Virus record (IMG/VR): IMGVR_UViG_3300010883_000099
Location: 1-40,925 of that record
Strand: one strand, 5' to 3'
Length of the DNA: 40,925 bases
DNA from: a virus
Position numbers and translations under genes: made by a program. A model generated the notes under the pieces. The model searched no databases and was not told the origin of the DNA. It was given only the letters and a program-made list of their open reading frames with translations. Numbering within the stretch: position 1 is the stretch's first letter; the number at the start of each line of letters is the position of its first letter. This document shows, in pieces, positions 31,257 through 40,127 of the stretch.

Positions 31257-32414
31257 ATGGCGAACCACCTAACGATACTGGCTAGGCAGTGGAAATCTGC
31301 AGACGAGAATGATGAATTACCCGAAGCGCTCTATGATGCGCTGGTCGGAGAGAACAACACCGCGTATGAACGCAGAGTCATTAAGGCTCTATCACGCGCA
31401 ACGAGAATAGTGAACAATGATGGCTCTATTCGGGACTTCTCCGAACTGGTCAAGGATTGGGAATACAGTCACTCCGTCTATGGGCATACTTCGGTATGTC
31501 AGGCCTGTGGCAAAAAGGACATCGTGCAGAACTGCTATCTCAAGAACAAAGAGGACGGCGTGACTGAACTAATCGTGGGCAGCACCTGCGTGTTCCGATA
31601 CATGGAGATAGTGATTGACGGTATACTACTCGAGGGTGAGGAAAAAGAGGAGTGGCTACGAGTTGAAATGAACGCGGCCAAGCGCGAGTTCCGCAGACAA
31701 ATGTTTTTGGCTAGATACCCGACAGTCATGGGTGACCTCGAACGATATGAACCACTCACGCACCACTACAGCAACTTCGGCGTCAAGAGGACTTACAGGT
31801 ATCGCTACAACCCCATAGGCAAACTCTTCAAGGCAATGGGTAAGAGAATGGTTAAGTTCGGTTATCCCGGACCTCAACTAGAGGATGATTGGGCCCGATT
31901 TATGAATAGCGCCGAAGACCGACTTACTGAACACAACGATTTCATGGAGGAGGCTAACAAGGAGCGCCTAATTCGAGAAGAGAACTCACGCCTACTTCAA
32001 ACCGAGCGAGAAGACCGCTGGACATTGGAGTTGGAGCGACAAACAGCAGAACGCGATGAGAAGGCAAGTGACTTCCTCACCCACACCGCACCACTAGAAG
32101 CGACAATGAACCAGTGGGAACAGAACGCTCGGCTACAAATCGCTGACAGACTCCGCAAGGGCACTCCACTACGAGGATACACGAACACGGTCAAGGAGTG
32201 GCAGAATCGCATCTCCGTCATGGACGGGGCAGAGGTGGAGCATCCGGTATTCAAACAACTAGAGGAACTTGACGAGTCCACACTCAACGACTGGGAGAAG
32301 AACTTCAGGCAATCAATCATGGCTCGCCTCGCAGGCGGTCGCGAATTGACTAAGAAGCAAGCGTCGGCCATCGCACGAATGATGAAAGGCAAGGCTGGCT
32401 CAATCGCAGAGTAA
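31257..32414 (+). CDS. Phage-type Cys-motif protein with coiled coil (385 aa)
   Basis: ATG 31257 fits a leaderless start 30 nt after TTCATATACTG. The N-terminal ~120 residues hold CQACGKKDIVQNCYLKNK, then LIVGSTCVFRYM, a CxxCG...GSxC pattern seen in many phage proteins of unknown function and probably zinc-binding. The middle (~200-280) is a long charged coiled coil (RLIREENSRLLQTEREDRWTLELERQTAERDEK). The end (FRQSIMARLAGGRELTKKQASAIARM) is a helical unit often found with the same Cys motif. Its place among replication genes suggests an accessory DNA-metabolism role. I do not recognise an enzymatic domain. Confidence 0.65.
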   Translation: MANHLTILARQWKSADENDELPEALYDALVGENNTAYERRVIKALSRATRIVNNDGSIRDFSELVKDWEYSHSVYGHTSVCQACGKKDIVQNCYLKNKEDGVTELIVGSTCVFRYMEIVIDGILLEGEEKEEWLRVEMNAAKREFRRQMFLARYPTVMGDLERYEPLTHHYSNFGVKRTYRYRYNPIGKLFKAMGKRMVKFGYPGPQLEDDWARFMNSAEDRLTEHNDFMEEANKERLIREENSRLLQTEREDRWTLELERQTAERDEKASDFLTHTAPLEATMNQWEQNARLQIADRLRKGTPLRGYTNTVKEWQNRISVMDGAEVEHPVFKQLEELDESTLNDWEKNFRQSIMARLAGGRELTKKQASAIARMMKGKAGSIAE

Positions 32415-32442
32415 TTCATATACTTGGGGGACCCACGTCCCC
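32415..32442 (+). promoter_or_regulatory. TATA promoter followed by an inverted repeat (candidate operator)
   Basis: TTCATATACT (32415-32424) begins 31 nt before ATG 32446, directly after the upstream stop. GGGGAC (32427-32432) and GTCCCC (32437-32442) form a perfect inverted repeat with a four-base spacer, between TATA and the expected transcript start. This is a classic repressor site position; if the transcript is leaderless the repeat acts as DNA, not RNA. Confidence 0.7.
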
Positions 32443-32445
32443 TTC

Positions 32446-34440
32446 ATGGCAGACATTGTGGTTCAGCAATCCACAGAATCATCCAGCGTGTACAATACAG
32501 AGGTTCAAGGTCACGATGTCAAACTTCAGTTCTTGAGCGCCAACAAAGGTCGACTCGAGTTCATGGTTAGTGTTGCTGGCAAGTCAGTCGGCAAGTTCAA
32601 CTTATTGAGCCAACATTCGATTCGAAGGATAGCGAAGCCGGGTGGCATTCCTGAAATCGAGATTGACCAGTTTGTGGCTGACATGGTTCAAGTCGGCGTC
32701 ATGCTCAAAGAGGGTAACTTCAAGCCAGCGGAGAAGCGCAACAAGAGTGAGGAGGGCAGTGACGACTACAAGGGCAAATCATCCTCAATGGGACCGATTG
32801 ACGAGGCAGTGTGTGACGACTTCCTGATGCAGCCAGACCTCATTCTCCGCATCTCCGACATCATGCATCATTCGAGACCTGAACCGTTCATCGGTGACGA
32901 GTCGAACTTAATTCTCACTTTTCTGGTCATGCTGTCATGCAAAACAGGCTTTCCGCTCAACCTTGAACTGATAGGTCAGTCTGCTTCTGGAAAGACGTAC
33001 ATGGCGCTCACTGCTCGCAACGCAATGCCCCCGTGGATGGTGTCTGTGTTAGCAGGTGCTAGCCGCGAGGCTCTTAAGTATGACTATGACGAAGTGGATG
33101 CCGAAGGCAACTTCATTTCATACGTTGACGGGAAATGCATCATCATTCTTGAGAAGGATGATTCACTAGCATTCATGCGAAGGATGAAGCCGTTAATGTC
33201 GGGTGACGATGATGAACTCATCTGGAAAACTCCACTACGTAACGAGTTGACTGGAGAGATTGAGACAAAGTCATTCATCATCAAGGGTCAGCCGTCATTC
33301 ATCACGCTGACATGCCGCAACCCGAAGGAGGAGGAGCAAGTAACGCGACAACTGTTGATGACTCCCGACACTAGACCAGAGAAGGTCAAGGCGGTTGTAG
33401 CGGGGTCCTTGATGGCTCGTGCCCGCCCTGAAGAGTTGGCTCTCCATGAGGACCTCGACTTGTGTCAAGCATCAATGGGGAGACTGGACAAGTATCAAGT
33501 CAGGAACATATTTGCTCCGCTACTGGTTGAGTTCTTTCCAGCGCGAAGTGCTCAACATCAACGCGATGTGAAAAAGGTTCTCTCGATTGTTGATTCACTC
33601 GCAGTGCTCCATCAAAAGCAACGACCAAACGAGGACATCAACGGTGAGATGTATGTACTTGCATCAATTGAGGACAATATCCTCGCACTGGCTCTGTCGG
33701 ATTTGGTTCTTAGGGCATCATTGAGCGGCGTCCCTGACGACACTTGGATGGTGTTCTTAGAGATGTGCAAAATGGAGGAAGCAGGTCGCTCGCTCACGGA
33801 GGACAGTATTCTCCAATGGCTTCACATTCACGCATTCAATTGCTCAAAGCAGATAATGAAGGAGAAGTACTTGAACACGCTCGCAGATGCTGGGTTGTTG
33901 GAGGTATCAAACAGAGGTGGGGGCAGAGGTGGAGCGCGCAAGACATGGCGCATTGTGCACACCAGACGGAACCTCATTGAAGCGTATGCACTAACCCCTC
34001 TCTTTGTTGCAGAGGTGAAAAAGTCATTACCGTCTGTGATGGCAGAGTTCAGCGATGTACTAGTGAGTGCAGAGCCCGCTGAATCACATGTTGGGATAAA
34101 TCGCAGACAGAAGAATCAGTTGAGCGATATGGGCATTACCGAGATGGATGTGGCGTGCTCACTTGTGTACTCACAATACCTGACATGGGATGGCAGAGGT
34201 TCAGTCATTCATTCAATGTTTTCCGGCACGAAGGCACAACAGCACTTGTTTACTCGAGAGCCAACTTGGATGAAGCCAGACAAAGACGAGACTGGATTGG
34301 AGGTTGGACTGGAGAAGCATAACGCTCTGCAACAACGACTCAAGGATGGGTCAACTGATATTGCTGCGGATGATGGCGATTACTGGGATTCACTACTTGA
34401 TGCACACGATGAGGGCTTCGATGGAGAAGTTGACAGTTGA
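32446..34440 (+). CDS. MCM-like / AAA+ ATPase, probable replicative helicase
   Basis: The 664-residue protein starts 31 nt after its TATA box. Residues ~120-400 hold an AAA+ core: Walker A LIGQSASGKTYMA (~175-187), ASREALKYDY after it, Walker B CIIILEKDD (~231-239), a sensor-like TLTCRNP, and a possible arginine finger in VTRQLLMTPDTRP. A helical domain and a winged-helix region (~475-515, KEKYLNTLADAGLLEV...RKTWRIV) follow. This resembles the helicase module of MCM-like proteins and of helicase-primases of mobile elements, where the motor is followed by a wHTH. Lack of a DnaB-type domain and the archaeal gene set favour the role of replicative helicase. Family assignment is tentative. Confidence 0.6.
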   Translation: MADIVVQQSTESSSVYNTEVQGHDVKLQFLSANKGRLEFMVSVAGKSVGKFNLLSQHSIRRIAKPGGIPEIEIDQFVADMVQVGVMLKEGNFKPAEKRNKSEEGSDDYKGKSSSMGPIDEAVCDDFLMQPDLILRISDIMHHSRPEPFIGDESNLILTFLVMLSCKTGFPLNLELIGQSASGKTYMALTARNAMPPWMVSVLAGASREALKYDYDEVDAEGNFISYVDGKCIIILEKDDSLAFMRRMKPLMSGDDDELIWKTPLRNELTGEIETKSFIIKGQPSFITLTCRNPKEEEQVTRQLLMTPDTRPEKVKAVVAGSLMARARPEELALHEDLDLCQASMGRLDKYQVRNIFAPLLVEFFPARSAQHQRDVKKVLSIVDSLAVLHQKQRPNEDINGEMYVLASIEDNILALALSDLVLRASLSGVPDDTWMVFLEMCKMEEAGRSLTEDSILQWLHIHAFNCSKQIMKEKYLNTLADAGLLEVSNRGGGRGGARKTWRIVHTRRNLIEAYALTPLFVAEVKKSLPSVMAEFSDVLVSAEPAESHVGINRRQKNQLSDMGITEMDVACSLVYSQYLTWDGRGSVIHSMFSGTKAQQHLFTREPTWMKPDKDETGLEVGLEKHNALQQRLKDGSTDIAADDGDYWDSLLDAHDEGFDGEVDS

Positions 34441-34449
34441 TATACGTGG
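34437..34449 (+). promoter_or_regulatory. Variant TATA promoter (TTGATATACGTGG) with leader and Shine-Dalgarno
   Basis: TTGATATACG overlaps the upstream stop codon and begins 46 nt before ATG 34483. GAAAGGAG (34471-34478) is a good Shine-Dalgarno, so this unit belongs to the leadered group, unlike the two preceding promoters. Confidence 0.6.
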
Positions 34450-34482
34450 GACGCAAGGGTGTGGATTACCGAAAGGAGTTAA

Positions 34483-35517
34483 ATGATAATGAGTAAATTG
34501 CCAAAATACGCAGAGAAGAAGTTGAAGCCGTACATCGACAAAGGTGTACGAGAAGGGCTATGGGAGGACAACAGTGTCGTGACAGACATGTTCTCAACAA
34601 AGGCCGATGAACTGTCAAGCACCCTCGATGAGATGGGTGGCATTGACAGTGAAATCGGACAAGCCTTCATTGTGGACGCGGTCACGATTGACCTGTCCGC
34701 TATCCTTCGACAGAAGAAGTACACAGCAGAAGTAGAAGTATGGGAGGTCACCCACGCAACAGTCGGACAAGCATCCGGCAACCCGCGTGACGCATGCTGG
34801 ATTTACGGACAAGCAACAGTAGAGGCCGGAGACGATGTAATGGACCCGGCCATGTTCCAGTTGAGTCTTTGGGGTTCGGATGTGAACATCGCTGACGATA
34901 TCGAACGAGATGGGACTTACAGAATCATCGTGTCTTGCCGCGACTTGAACAAGGATGTACTAGACTTACAAACACTCGCTGGGATGAGCAAGTTTGCTCC
35001 ATCAAAACACAAGCACAGCGACCGACTACAGATGATGAAGGACACATTCGAAGTGAGCGACATCGCTGACTTGATGGACGACACCAGTCGAGGCAGATTG
35101 GATTTCCGACTCATTGAAGGCACAGTCTCATACGCAGGCGTGCAGAACACTCGCAAGGGTGGACAGATGGGCAAAATGCTACTGAAGGATGAGTCCACAA
35201 CCACGCTTGAAGCAATCGAGACCGGTGAGACTCTTCTCCTATCATCCATTACCTCAACTGACATCGCCGGCAGATTCGGCAAGTACAGCAAGGTTCTGGT
35301 CCTCGCCACAGTTCGCAATGACGCACGATGGGGCCTTAGCGCCGATGTGAAGTGTTGCGAGGCAATCACTCTCGTAGCACCCCCAGCCCCACAGACGGCT
35401 GTCAGCGGTGACGACTCCGGCGACAACGCAGAGGACTACTTCAGTGAGACCGTCACGGATGGCAAAGACAAGAGCAAGGGCAAGGGCAAGGATGGCGACT
35501 GGGAGCAGTGGGAGTGA
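34483..35517 (+). CDS. OB-fold single-strand DNA-binding protein candidate (RPA/SSB-like)
   Basis: ATG 34483 and ATG 34489 both follow GAAAGGAG. The 344-residue protein has a helical N-terminus, then two regions with strand patterns of OB folds: ~70-155 (KKYTAEVEVWEVTHATV, FQLSLWGSDVNIADDIERDGTYRIIVSCR) and ~205-295 (FRLIEGTVSYAGVQNT, KMLLKDESTTTLEAIET, KVLVLATVRNDARW). The end is low-complexity and charged, closing in GDWEQWE, like the acidic C-terminal tail of SSB proteins that recruits partners. Good expression signals and a place before a RecA-like gene agree with a single-strand binding protein. There is no zinc finger as in some archaeal RPAs. Confidence 0.55.
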   Translation: MIMSKLPKYAEKKLKPYIDKGVREGLWEDNSVVTDMFSTKADELSSTLDEMGGIDSEIGQAFIVDAVTIDLSAILRQKKYTAEVEVWEVTHATVGQASGNPRDACWIYGQATVEAGDDVMDPAMFQLSLWGSDVNIADDIERDGTYRIIVSCRDLNKDVLDLQTLAGMSKFAPSKHKHSDRLQMMKDTFEVSDIADLMDDTSRGRLDFRLIEGTVSYAGVQNTRKGGQMGKMLLKDESTTTLEAIETGETLLLSSITSTDIAGRFGKYSKVLVLATVRNDARWGLSADVKCCEAITLVAPPAPQTAVSGDDSGDNAEDYFSETVTDGKDKSKGKGKDGDWEQWE

Positions 35518-36449
35518 TGGCGCGACCGATGAAGGCGCGACTATCCGACTCAAAGGTCGATGAACTTTTGAGCGCCTGCCAGACGGGCGACGAGATGATT
35601 CAGCGACAGTGGAGACACATGAAGTTGCAAGGATTCCCCTCTTCAGGAAAGAGTCACTTCGCTTTACAATTCTGGTCACATGTGGCCAAAGACCACAAGC
35701 CAGAGGAGTGCTTGTTGACAGTCATTGACTTTGATTGTGACGGGCAAGGTGAACTAGTCGCCAGAGACGACATCATACCGCCTGAATACCGCAGCAGAAT
35801 CATGCGCAAGGTTGTCCGCAACGTAGAGGAATTAGACCTCTATGTGGCTGCTTTCATCCGAGCACAAGCACGGCATGCACAAGAGTTCCCTGACAGCAAG
35901 GCACGAGTGATGCTCCTCGAGAATGAAGGTGCATTTTACCTATCCGTGAGAGACTTCTATTCGCTACAAGTTCACGGGATGAATGAGGGCGACTTGATGA
36001 TGGAGCGACAGCGTGAGGCAATCAGCACCGACAAGAAGACCCTGCCCACTTTCAAGGAGGGTCAGATGCACGCATACAAGGTCATCAACCGCAAGTTCAC
36101 TGACCCATTCCAGAAGTGCAAGGTCGCTGGTGAAGCAATCGGATTTCACTTCCTGTCGACAGTCCTACTGAAGAACCAGACTAAGGGCTACGGCACATCA
36201 CAAGAGGAACTAGTGGTTGTCGCTGACGGCCGCCCCAGTATCACAGACCCTCTGTTTGATTGGGTTCTTGAGTTCGACCAACAACAGAAGAGGGCGGGCA
36301 ATGACATCCTGACACGACATGCAGTCATCGTGCGCAAGACGCGCTCCTGCAAGCCGTTCCGCATGGTTAATCCTACTCAAACTGGATTCTGGTTGAAGGT
36401 GGCAGCACCCATAGAACTTCCAGACCAACAGCCAGATGAGGAAGAGTGA
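35517..36449 (+). CDS. RecA/Sak4-like ATPase
   Basis: ATG 35517 overlaps the previous stop (TGATG) and is preferred over GTG 35508. The 310-residue product has Walker A GFPSSGKS (residues 39-46), a strand with VIDFDCDGQGEL (~69-80), and a later strand ending in acidic residues (RVMLLENEGAF, ~130-140), the set-up of a RecA-type ATPase. Viral proteins of the Sak4 kind promote single-strand annealing and recombination with an SSB partner, and the upstream gene looks like such an SSB. It lacks the N-terminal helix-hairpin-helix domain of cellular RadA. Its C-terminus is acidic. Confidence 0.7.
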   Translation: MARPMKARLSDSKVDELLSACQTGDEMIQRQWRHMKLQGFPSSGKSHFALQFWSHVAKDHKPEECLLTVIDFDCDGQGELVARDDIIPPEYRSRIMRKVVRNVEELDLYVAAFIRAQARHAQEFPDSKARVMLLENEGAFYLSVRDFYSLQVHGMNEGDLMMERQREAISTDKKTLPTFKEGQMHAYKVINRKFTDPFQKCKVAGEAIGFHFLSTVLLKNQTKGYGTSQEELVVVADGRPSITDPLFDWVLEFDQQQKRAGNDILTRHAVIVRKTRSCKPFRMVNPTQTGFWLKVAAPIELPDQQPDEEE

Positions 36450-37618
36450 TGGTTAAAACACCTTACTTGAGCGCATCCAGACTTAAGTTGATGAAGGACT
36501 GCGAACTGTCCTACTGCCTCCGATACGACCCTCCTGATGCAGAGACCCGTGCCTTGCGTGACCTCGCAGGGCACCCATCGTCTATGCAAGCAGCCTTCAA
36601 TGGCACGAACGTCCACACAGCACTTGAGGATTGGGTGAATGAGGGCAGTGTTGCTATGGGCAGACTCATGGAGTTGTATGACCGAGCGTGCGCTAACAAC
36701 CCAGTGGACTTTGACTTCTATGAGGACGGTCAGCGCATGCTACGTCGCTGGTTCAATTCTCGAGGAATGTCAAGACCTCGCGTGATTGGGTGTGAGGTCC
36801 CGATGGGGGCACATGACAGCCCGTATATGACAGACAATAACGTCCCGATATTCGGTTACATTGACCTCATCATTGAGGAAAAAGACGGGACAATTCACCT
36901 GATAGATTACAAAACTCAAAGAGCGCCGATGAGCCAAGCCGAAGCAGACAACAGTGTGCAGGCAGGAATATACTTGGTGTGGGCACGGGAGAATTATCCT
37001 GACGCACCGCTCAAGTTTTCATTTGACTTGACCCGATACGGTGTAGTATCGACAGAGTGGAGCGACAAACGGATTGCTGACTTTGCTGGTTGGCTGAAGT
37101 TGCAGTTCCAGTATGTGAGTGACTTGGAGAACCCGAAGCCGACAATTGGCGAGGGGTGCAAGTGGTGCCCGTACATGGACATTTGCCCAGCAGCAAAGAG
37201 AATGACAAAGGATGGGGTGTGGGACCATGTCGTTCAGCCAGACTTGCCAGAGGAGCAAGGAGACATGATTGATGAACTCCAGAGAATTAAAGCAGTGAAT
37301 GCTATGATGAGTCGCAAGAAGCGAGCGATTGAACAACACCTCAAGGAGAATGTGTTCGGCTGGAACACACACCCTGACGATTGCAAACTAGAGACGGAGG
37401 ACTGGGATGTTCATTGGGCAGAGCAGGAACGCAGGGAGTACTCGATGCATGAATTGGTTGAGGCTCTGCCGCCAAAAGTGATTGCGACAATCGCTAAGGT
37501 GAGGAATGCGGACCTTGAACGGATAATACCCATTTTGACTAATGAACAGGCCGATGCGGTGCAACGCGCCCTAATCGTTAAACCACAGCGAGCACTGCGA
37601 GTTAAGCGACGTACATGA
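36449..37618 (+). CDS. Cas4/RecB-like PD-(D/E)XK nuclease with Fe-S type cysteines
   Basis: ATG 36449 overlaps the previous stop (TGATG). The 389-residue protein opens with LSASRLKLMKDCELSYCLRY, a standard start for PDDEXK_1 nucleases. Core residues are H56, D139 in GYIDLI, D153 and K155 in LIDYKT, and Q171 in the QAGIYL helix. C237, C240 and C246 (CKWCPYMDIC) with C18 or C23 make the four-Cys set of an iron-sulfur cluster as in Cas4 and AddB. An additional helical C-terminus (~260-389) is not explained by Cas4. Together with the SSB and Sak4-like genes it would form a resection and recombination set. Confidence 0.82.
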   Translation: MVKTPYLSASRLKLMKDCELSYCLRYDPPDAETRALRDLAGHPSSMQAAFNGTNVHTALEDWVNEGSVAMGRLMELYDRACANNPVDFDFYEDGQRMLRRWFNSRGMSRPRVIGCEVPMGAHDSPYMTDNNVPIFGYIDLIIEEKDGTIHLIDYKTQRAPMSQAEADNSVQAGIYLVWARENYPDAPLKFSFDLTRYGVVSTEWSDKRIADFAGWLKLQFQYVSDLENPKPTIGEGCKWCPYMDICPAAKRMTKDGVWDHVVQPDLPEEQGDMIDELQRIKAVNAMMSRKKRAIEQHLKENVFGWNTHPDDCKLETEDWDVHWAEQERREYSMHELVEALPPKVIATIAKVRNADLERIIPILTNEQADAVQRALIVKPQRALRVKRRT

Positions 37619-37875
37619 AATCCCCGTCGAGACGAGTCAAGCGGCTATGGCAAACAATGGTCGATGCAGGCTGTTGCACGGATGAAGGCAACAGTATGTC
37701 CACGAGAGAGATACTCGCTTTGCCCGGACAACCGTTCACAATGAATCAACTGTCGAATCATCTAGCAGGAAAGCCTCGAATGTTTGAGCGAACTGGAAAT
37801 GTTAGAGTGCAACAAGTCACGGGTGAGGCGACATATCCGATGGCAACATGGTTAGCAATCAATGGCGCATTGTGA
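37615..37875 (+). CDS. Small protein, possible helix-turn-helix DNA binder (86 aa)
   Basis: The start overlaps the nuclease stop (ATGA). The product is basic at the N-terminus (KSPSRRVKRLW), and the middle STREILALPGQPFTMNQLSNHL could form a helix-turn-helix, followed by a possible wing (RTGNVRVQQVT). Small DNA binders often control early genes, and two possible operators lie in this region. The fold is a guess from pattern only. The PCNA promoter begins just after its stop. Confidence 0.55.
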   Translation: MKSPSRRVKRLWQTMVDAGCCTDEGNSMSTREILALPGQPFTMNQLSNHLAGKPRMFERTGNVRVQQVTGEATYPMATWLAINGAL

Positions 37876-37879
37876 GCAA

Positions 37880-37890
37880 TTCATATACTT
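37880..37890 (+). promoter_or_regulatory. TATA promoter (TTCATATACTT) before PCNA
   Basis: The word begins 31 nt before ATG 37911, matching the leaderless promoter at 32415 exactly in spacing and in the TTCATATACTTGGG extension. This spacing decides the start codon of the PCNA gene. Confidence 0.75.
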
Positions 37891-37910
37891 GGGATTGTGA
37901 CGATGAGAAT

Positions 37911-38726
37911 ATGAACACCCCGAACCAGAACTATGAAGCAGAATTAGATGTCCGCGTGGATTCAACCTCGCTGGCAGAAGCACTTGACGTCGTTGCTTTG
38001 GACTCACCCGCTGTTCCAGTGAAGTGCGTCTTTGACAATGACGGGATGACTGTGTGGACACATGACTCCGCACGAACTATTCAGGTGTGCGTGGACACAT
38101 TCCCCCTGAAGGACTACAGGACCGTCAAGGGCAATTGTGCCGTTGTTGTGAATCCTGACACGATGAGTACTCTACTCAAGTCTAAGTTCACCGGAACAGT
38201 TGAGTTGAGCGCAGAGGACTCAAAGGTGAACATCAGGTCGAAGGGCGGCAGTCGCGTGTCTTACTTTGCCGCAGACGAGGATGAGTGTAACACAATCCCA
38301 GACCACTGGCGTCTCGGGGCTGATGACGGATGGGTGACATTTCCGATGTTAGATAACAAGAGAGCAACAACCAGAGCAATGGTGTCCGTTGATGAATTGA
38401 GTGCTGGTCTAGTTGATATGAAGGTCAGTGGTGCTCCCTATGTTGTGTTCACCCTGAATCCGGGTGACAGTCCATCCTTCTGCCGTTCAGGCCACTGGGG
38501 TGCTAAGTCCACAGATTCACTAACCATTGTTGAGGCTGATGTTGAAGGCGAGACTATTGAGGTGTGTTTCACAACTGCCCTTCAGTCTGTACTACAGAGA
38601 TTTCCAGGTTCCTCAAAAGTAATGATACAGAAGCATGAGGACGCCCCATTCTTTGTGATGCACAGTCTGCCGGGCTCCGATGGTGACATACAAGTAGTTG
38701 CAACAGAAGCGGTACGTGAGGCTTGA
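37911..38726 (+). CDS. PCNA-like DNA sliding clamp
   Basis: Promoter spacing picks ATG 37911 over the upstream start at 37848. The 271-residue protein has the size and double-domain course of PCNA: an N-terminal helix STSLAEALDVVALDS, strands with VKCVFDNDGMTVWTHDSART, FPLKDYRTVKGNCAVVVNPDTMSTLLK, an interdomain connector near ~125-150, and a second half with MVSVDELSAGLVDMK, VEGETIEVCFTTALQSVLQRFPGSSKVMIQKHEDAPFFVMHSL, where the final pattern corresponds to the strand-helix-strand of domain 2. As a trimer it would tether polymerase and other enzymes. Two window proteins end in PIP-like motifs that could bind it. The call is by fold pattern; residue identity to cellular PCNA looks low. Confidence 0.7.
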   Translation: MNTPNQNYEAELDVRVDSTSLAEALDVVALDSPAVPVKCVFDNDGMTVWTHDSARTIQVCVDTFPLKDYRTVKGNCAVVVNPDTMSTLLKSKFTGTVELSAEDSKVNIRSKGGSRVSYFAADEDECNTIPDHWRLGADDGWVTFPMLDNKRATTRAMVSVDELSAGLVDMKVSGAPYVVFTLNPGDSPSFCRSGHWGAKSTDSLTIVEADVEGETIEVCFTTALQSVLQRFPGSSKVMIQKHEDAPFFVMHSLPGSDGDIQVVATEAVREA

Positions 38727-38971
38727 TGATAATGTGGGACCCCAACTCGGACCGATTCGATGTCAAGCAAGCAGAGGACCTCCTCGACATGACAGACTTT
38801 GAGCGCATGGTTGTGCGCAATGCGGCCATGTTGGACTTACTATTGGCTAAGGGTGACATTACAGAAGACCAAATTAACTTGGCCTACGAACAGCGACTGC
38901 GTCAACAACTGCGAGAGGCTCGGGATAACCTGAACCGTCTCGTGGGTGATGATGAGAATGTTGTTGAGTGA
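38726..38971 (+). CDS. Small acidic helical protein of unknown function (81 aa)
   Basis: ATG 38726 overlaps the PCNA stop (TGATG); ATG 38732 is also possible. The protein is acidic and helical (KQAEDLLDMTDFERMVVRNAAMLDLLLAKGDITEDQ, then a charged helix YEQRLRQQLREARDNLNRL). The gene is sandwiched between PCNA and primase, so it may be a small replication accessory factor. No motif is recognised. Confidence 0.62.
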   Translation: MIMWDPNSDRFDVKQAEDLLDMTDFERMVVRNAAMLDLLLAKGDITEDQINLAYEQRLRQQLREARDNLNRLVGDDENVVE

Positions 38972-40127
38972 TGACCCAGAATTGTTGGACGCAGTCCTGA
39001 CGCATTTCAACCTCAACTACTTTCCTCGCTCCATTGGCAATCCTCGACAGAAGTTTGTCTATGCATCGGAGGAGGTCTGGCAAGCACTTCAGCATTGGGA
39101 GGGCGACTCCTGCTTCATCAGCACATGTGGCTACGATGATTTCACTAGAGAGAACGGCAAGACCATACCTCGCAAAGTTGTACACTCCTCAACATTCCTC
39201 GACTTCGACCACAAGACCAAGCCAGAGAATGCTCTAGCAGATTCCCAGAGGGTGTCGCAGTTCTTGCGACAACACAACATCGCACACTGGGTTCAGTTCA
39301 GTGGGTCTAAGGGGTATCATGTACACATCATGCACAAGCCAGTCACATTCAGGTTTCATTGGAGCGACGGGAGTGCTGATGCACTGAAGGCCATGATATA
39401 TCAGTTTCAAGACCACTTGCGACAGACACTGGGTCTGAACACAATGGATGAGTCCACGATGGGAGATGCAAAGCGTCTATGCAGAATCCCCTTCACACTC
39501 CACCCGAAAACTGGACTATTCGCTACACCGATTGACCCTGAACTTCTCGATGGAGCAGAACATTCGGTGGTGGCGGGACTTGCACGAACAGCAGAAGTCG
39601 AATTGCCAGTAATACGAGGTGAGTTGTTGACATTGCCCGAGACTATCGGCAAAATCGGTATGATTCTCGAACGCCCGGAGGCTAAAATCCGTCCAATTAT
39701 CGACCAAGAGGTGTCGCTCAACTCTGCATCAGCAAAACGATTCATTGCTTCTCTCGGGTTGAACTGTCCCGGTGTTGTCAATGAACTCAAGCGGCGCAAT
39801 CCCGGACACAAAGCACGCGTCTATGCGGCTATACACGCAAAGTTGATGGGTTACTCTGTCAATGCCTTAGAGGCTGTATGGTTGCAATTGGCGGCAAGTT
39901 GTGGGTATGTTGACGCATCCAACACAGAACACAGGTTGTACCAGATGGGGTCAATCATTAACAACCCTTCAATTGAGATGTTCCCCACTTGTACAACACT
40001 GAAAGCCAATGGCTGTTGCATAGGAGATACATGTCCGAAGTATGTCGACATGGATAATGGTTATACCCCTCGCACGGTGAAGCGCCAGTGGAGGCGAAAG
40101 AGTGCTAACGGAGAAGGAGTTGGCTGA
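38949..40127 (+). CDS. Archaeo-eukaryotic primase: PriS catalytic domain fused to PriL-like Fe-S domain
   Basis: Starts at 38949, 38952 or 38958 are all possible and overlap the previous gene. The catalytic part has the AEP signatures: FLDFDHK with the two metal-binding aspartates (~residues 84-89), FSGSKGYHVHI (~117-127), and GDAKRLCRIPFTLHPKTGL (~172-190), typical of PriS. The C-terminal ~125 residues look like the PriL Fe-S domain: LNCPGVVNELKRRNPGHKARVYAAIHAKLMGYS, then FPTCTTLKANGCCIGDTCPKY, with Cys at ~273, 348, 356/357 and 362 for a 4Fe-4S cluster. Cellular archaea encode PriS and PriL separately; fused forms occur in mobile elements. The enzyme would make primers at the viral fork. 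Confidence 0.82.
   Translation: MMRMLLSDDPELLDAVLTHFNLNYFPRSIGNPRQKFVYASEEVWQALQHWEGDSCFISTCGYDDFTRENGKTIPRKVVHSSTFLDFDHKTKPENALADSQRVSQFLRQHNIAHWVQFSGSKGYHVHIMHKPVTFRFHWSDGSADALKAMIYQFQDHLRQTLGLNTMDESTMGDAKRLCRIPFTLHPKTGLFATPIDPELLDGAEHSVVAGLARTAEVELPVIRGELLTLPETIGKIGMILERPEAKIRPIIDQEVSLNSASAKRFIASLGLNCPGVVNELKRRNPGHKARVYAAIHAKLMGYSVNALEAVWLQLAASCGYVDASNTEHRLYQMGSIINNPSIEMFPTCTTLKANGCCIGDTCPKYVDMDNGYTPRTVKRQWRRKSANGEGVG

Noticed and set aside
36966-36978. AATATACTTGG resembling the viral TATA word
   Set aside because: It lies inside the Cas4-like nuclease gene, and no start codon of a supported gene follows at 30 or 44 nt.
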